A stretch of DNA of 64,000 bases from Calycina herbarum (Eukaryota > Ascomycota > Leotiomycetes > Helotiales > Pezizellaceae). Numbering within the stretch: position 1 is the stretch's first letter; every line of letters starts with the position of its first letter. The notes beneath the pieces are model-generated. The model was not told the origin of the DNA. It did not search any database and saw only the letters and a list, made by a program, of their open reading frames with translations. Positions 61,101-64,000 of this stretch are shown one piece after another. The translations under genes were made by a program, and so were the position numbers. The stretch lies in the NCBI GenBank assembly GCA_001414485.1, contig LLEY01000203.1, forward strand, positions 33,316 to 97,315. Direction: 5' to 3'.

Positions 61101-61226
61101 TCGGAAGGTGCGACAAACAAAGCGGTGAGACATCCATAACTCGTGAAAGTCATCTTCGTTGCAGTTCTCGAGGACTTGAGTCCAGATCTCTGGGGGTATG
61201 CTTCGACAGACACTTCCGTTCTCCAT
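52129..61226 (-). CDS. F-box protein with a transposon-filled intron
   Basis: Exon 1 (61226-61037) encodes an F-box: IPPEIWTQVLENC, then FHELWMSHRFVCRTFRDAAERIF, as in fungal F-box proteins that hold an SCF ubiquitin-ligase substrate adaptor to Skp1. Its donor is GTAAGT at 61036-61031. Exon 2 (52892-52129) starts after the acceptor CATAG and continues in frame (phase 1) as ..DLG-NFEMTVHFEFQKISEDGK, a segment that in related fungal F-box proteins follows the F-box. Together 317 residues. The C-terminus is very acidic (a run of Asp/Glu near residues 255-272, and SDSESDVDGGEEEDE). The intron is 8144 bp; without the transposon at 52924-60945 and one TA it would be 120 bp, a normal size. Correct splicing today is unproven. 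Alternatively the ATG at 52881 could start a separate 250-residue protein. Confidence 0.75.
53839..59253 (-). mobile_element. Full-length Tad-like LINE with target duplication
   Basis: 5415 bp on the minus strand, flanked by an exact 14-bp duplication ACTAAAGTATACTA (53825-53838 and 59254-59267), and ending 3' in TAATAATAATAA. ORF1 (about 59130-57900) has a zinc-knuckle region near 58140-58060 (CFKYWKWGYIARF, then CEKHKGGKEE). ORF2 has an APE-type endonuclease (about 57700-56800; ILAI-ELA, VVGDLNAYHPL), a reverse transcriptase with FVDD near 55440-55455, and a C-terminal C-x-H-x-C-like motif (RETVGHLVLFC near 54370-54400). I see no clear RNase H. Stops of RIP type are present, but damage is lighter than in the western nest and lightest at the 3' end. 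The clean duplication means the copy is complete as inserted. Confidence 0.88.
56901..57115. mobile_element. 215-bp un-RIPed insertion in the LINE endonuclease
   Basis: Sequence absent from the LINE copy at 50-3210, with normal composition (many CpA and TpG), flanked by GTTAA (56896-56900 and 57116-57120). The ends are TTGTTATTGCAATAC and TATCAACAATT, so a small solo LTR with TGTT...AACA ends is likely. The exact boundaries are ambiguous because the flanks repeat. Confidence 0.6.
60502..60768 (+). pseudogene. C-terminal tail of the transposon's transposase
   Basis: An 88-codon open stretch reading on from upstream without a break (the frame is open back to about 60400), so its ATG is probably not a start. 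It is very basic and acidic by turns: RAGRKRKGAR, then an acidic GEAEEAEEAEE, then KRVKKTARAPPQKK, ending GGARPGAGRKPKK, which looks like an AT-hook or nuclear-localisation tail. Lightly RIPed compared with the integrase-like part. Confidence 0.5.
60896..60923. repeat. 28-bp perfect palindrome near the transposon's right end
   Basis: TTGCGCAAATAGAC followed directly by its reverse complement, just inside the terminal repeat; the terminal repeat itself holds a CGCAATAC/GTATTGCG hairpin. Probable transposase-binding or end-recognition structure. Confidence 0.85.
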
Positions 61227-61811
61227 CTTGTTTTGCGTGTTTGGTTGTTTTGAAGGCTTGGTTTGTTAATACCTCCATAGTTTTGTAGGTGGGAACGTTG
61301 AGGGGGTGAAATTTGATAAGGTTGATCCCTGAACAAAAACCAAAGACATCTAGAGGAATAATTCAAACGCAACCACATACGACCATAGACTGAGGAGAAC
61401 TAGGCAATGTCCTCTACCCACGTTCACATCAGCCTCCTAGCGAGATCCAGACGCATAGTCCTATTGCCGCCAGGGTTCAATTCCCAGGGGCGGATTCCCA
61501 GCATGCCCAACTCCAAAGGAGGTCTTCCAACCACGGCGGATTCTATCCATGATGGGTGACATTTCTACAAGCGACCTCATTTCTTTGACGGGAGAAACTA
61601 TTCACGCAACCATCAGATAGATGTAAACTATTTCTTTTACCCATTCAACCTTCAACTGTTCTTGCCATGCGAGTCCAAAGAAATCGTCGTGCGATAGCCG
61701 TGGCTGACCATACGCTCGAAGAGCAAAGAGAAGAAACAATTATCAAACAAAAAATCCCAACCGAATTCCCAACCCAACACGAAACCAGCAAAATCTGAGA
61801 AATTTCCTATA
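61227..61811. other. Intergenic between F-box and Zn2Cys6 genes
   Basis: Holds the F-box promoter and the 3' region of the regulator, both on the minus strand. A hairpin CCGCC...GGCGG at about 61467-61496 encloses GTTCAATTC, but no tRNA can be built around it. No other feature seen. Confidence 0.5.
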
Positions 61812-63705
61812 TCAGGCAAAACTCGGCATAATCCGATAAGAAGATACAACAGCATCCAACCTCTTCAAGTAATCAAGCTCATAATCAACAACAAGATCAT
61901 CCTGAACCCAAATCTGCCCCAAAATATTCCGCAAACCATGCAAACCCATCAACGTCGAACTTCCCATCGCTCTCTCAATATGCGCTAGAATTTTCATTCT
62001 CTGCTCATCTGTCCGCGCCTCGCAGCCAATAATCAGTAATGGAAAGGCTAGGTTGAAGGTCGATAAATCATCGAGGAGGAGATGGGCCTGAGCAACCAAT
62101 GTATCGATTTGAATCGAGGGTCCTGAAAAGTTCCGTGATGCTCGTTTGAGGTAGACTAATGCGGATAGCTTGAAGAGATTCATTGTTGCTATCCAGGATG
62201 TGCTTGTGTCGGATGTGGTGTTAGATGGACCGTTTGGAGATAAAGGGATGAGACTGGTGATTTTATTTTCAAGACAGCGTATCGAACTTTCGTATTCGTC
62301 GCTGCGGTAGAGCTGGTCTGTTGGTTTTCGAAGTGTAGTAAACATGTTGTATAAATGTTGAAGGATTTCATGTGAATAGTGTGATGTAGTTTTCACCTGT
62401 CTCGTGTTAGATATCCAATGTCAAATTGCGTATTCTTCAGCCTGACCTTTCGTGAGTGGCAAGTTTCCACTGTCTCCTGATTCTCAGGTGCGAAACTTCT
62501 AGAGCCTGTGATTGAGTCTCCTTTTATGTGCCAATGGCGGTGGCTGAACCGGCTCATGACCATATGGTACTTTACCCAGTCTAGAAGTCTGGAAAACTCG
62601 CCTTGGAAACTTTGGCTGTCGAGGCCCATGTTGTCTATCAGAGCTTTTGCTTCGCCCAAATGGCCTAGAATGTAGAGCCCGGTTTAGCAATGTCTTTGAA
62701 AACCCAGGCCACCCAAAAGACAGCAGAAGAATCAACACCGTAGGAGGCTGAACGTCACTTACAGAACCACTGGGATATTATATTTGGCATTCCAAGCATC
62801 TAAAGCTAGTGAGTGCTTGCTCAAACGAAGACGTAGATTCCTACTTGAACATACCTCAAGGTGGCACAATATCATACTCGCAGCAATATGTTGGACTACC
62901 GTAGTACTTTTAACACAGTCCCTGCTAGATATGATGAGTGTACGTAGGGCGCGCGCCTTGAGACGAAAAACCGGTGCCTGTGGGCCATGTCGGTGGAACG
63001 ATGAAAACGCCAACGCCGATTGCAGTACCGCCACAGAAGACGGTGAACTATCCGACAGAGCTAGACGTAACAGAAGACCTAAGAACTCGTTCTTGTCTGG
63101 TTCGAAAATGGTCAGGGTGGACGGCGCTATACAAATAACTACATGTGTTAGCTTATCCAGAGCTTGCAAGTGGTAAATATATTTACAGTGATCAATCAGG
63201 TCTCGGTCCTCATAACCTAGGCTGGCTGGGAGCCATGATAGGGCCATTGATGGATCGAGTCTTGGGAATACATATCCTGTATGACTGCCATGTCCTATTT
63301 GCTAGGGCATTAGCTGGGTAGGTAACATCGCGTGAGGGACTACTGTAAAACCAACCTTGATTCATCCGCAGATGGTCGTGGAGCTGGATATCCCAGGATG
63401 TGGCATTGACAAAGTTCGTCTGGAAGAAATGTTTTGCCGTGCCAACTACTCGTACTTGTACCTCCTGCACGGAATGGGTCAAGCTCCGCTTCTTGTTGGT
63501 CCCCTTTGGCCACGACAGCCGCAACCCATACTGACATGGCCTATTCGACCTGGCGCACCTGGCACAGCGGGGGCGGACACGATTGCACACTGCTCGAGAG
63601 TCTGTCGTGCATCAGTAGGTAATGAGGCCCCTCGATGCGACGTCACCTGGACTGGGACCGGAACAGGAGCATACCTTTGCAGGCCCAGCACTGATTCACA
63701 GACAT
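61812..63705 (-). CDS. Zn(II)2Cys6 fungal transcription factor
   Basis: Seven exons on the minus strand: 63705-63675, 63601-63356, 63294-63187, 63126-62855, 62799-62763, 62664-62447, 62396-61812. All introns (50-98 bp) are GT-AG and keep frame, giving 498 residues. Residues 6-33 form a complete binuclear zinc cluster with spacing C-x2-C-x6-C-x6-C-x2-C-x6-C (CWACK ... CNRVRPRCARC ... C); the first three cysteines are divided by intron 1. The rest is the regulatory middle/C-terminal region of a large family of fungal C6 proteins: FVNATSWDIQLH, LGLLLRLALSDSSPSS, ALAFSSFHRHG, LDWVKYHMVMSRFSHRHWH, GCEARTDEQR, LDAVVSSYRIMPSFA at the end. It should be nuclear and bind CGG-type sites; targets are unknown. 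Weakest splice sites are the GTTGGT donor of intron 2 and the GTCAGG donor of intron 6. Length and ending match the family. Confidence 0.85.
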
Positions 63706-64000
63706 GATTCCTGAGTAGGTATTTCCCAAGTGAGATTCCCTCCGACGTCTTTGGGTGTGTAGGTAAGCTAGGTAAGTGAGCATTCTACACAAAAGTTGCC
63801 ATTTTTCTCCTTTGGAACTGGGATGACAAATACGTCGTCACCATGGACTACTTTTGGATGGTAAACGCCGAAAAGTACAGCCACTCGAATCATGAATTAC
63901 ATATGGGCAAGAGATGCGGGGAACTTTGGTTACAGTACGAGTACTTCGTGAAACTGTCTATCAATAGTCCTGCATCACCTCTAGTGCTCTGGTGGGGGGG
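63706..64000. other. Upstream region of the Zn2Cys6 gene to window end
   Basis: About 295 bp of unique sequence, the presumed promoter of the regulator, with no recognisable gene. Confidence 0.4.

Noticed and set aside
61420..61500. tRNA-like GTTCAATTC loop within a GC-rich hairpin
   Set aside because: No matching acceptor stem, D arm or anticodon arm could be placed upstream at the right distances.

Overview
The window is nuclear DNA of a filamentous ascomycete (Pezizomycotina; a Leotiomycete is my guess, not proven). Genes have short GT-AG introns of about 50-140 bp. The few intact genes belong to families typical of such fungi: an aminoglycoside-phosphotransferase-like kinase, a cupin, an F-box protein and a Zn(II)2Cys6 transcription factor. 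About two thirds of the window is transposon sequence mutated in the manner of repeat-induced point mutation (RIP). CpA and TpG are almost absent, TpA is in excess, CpG is kept, and former CAA, CAG and TGG codons are now stops. Most long frames inside these stretches are not genes.

Layout. 1-3444: end of a Gypsy LTR, a 5'-truncated Tad-like LINE, and a solo Copia LTR. 3683-6480: a gene island with one kinase gene. 6480-41160: a large nest of transposons. A pogo/Fot1 remnant is split by a full-length Copia element (7280-13534). A degraded gag/protease retroelement is split by tandem reverse-strand Gypsy copies (15357-34741). One LTR of that tandem is split by a forward full-length Gypsy (15735-23386), whose reverse transcriptase is itself split by a solo LTR (19351-19712). 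The second Gypsy copy carries a pogo-like transposon (32033-33532). A further Gypsy fragment carries a related MITE (36962-37389). The nest ends with a truncated reverse-strand Gypsy pol holding another solo LTR.

41161-52106: gene island with a cupin gene, a long conserved fungal gene broken by a hAT transposon, a broken ankyrin-repeat gene with a fungal N-terminal domain and an AIG2-like domain, and a small hypothetical gene. 52129-61226: one F-box gene whose single intron has grown to 8.1 kb. A TIR transposon with an integrase-type (rve) transposase inserted there, and a 5.4-kb LINE then inserted into the transposon. 61812-63705: a seven-exon Zn2Cys6 regulator.

The genes do not form an obvious pathway. 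The main content is the layered insertion history, mostly datable by exact target-site duplications, and its effect on neighbouring genes: one tolerated intronic insertion, one destroyed gene and one decayed gene. All calls rest on reading the sequence; no database search was run.
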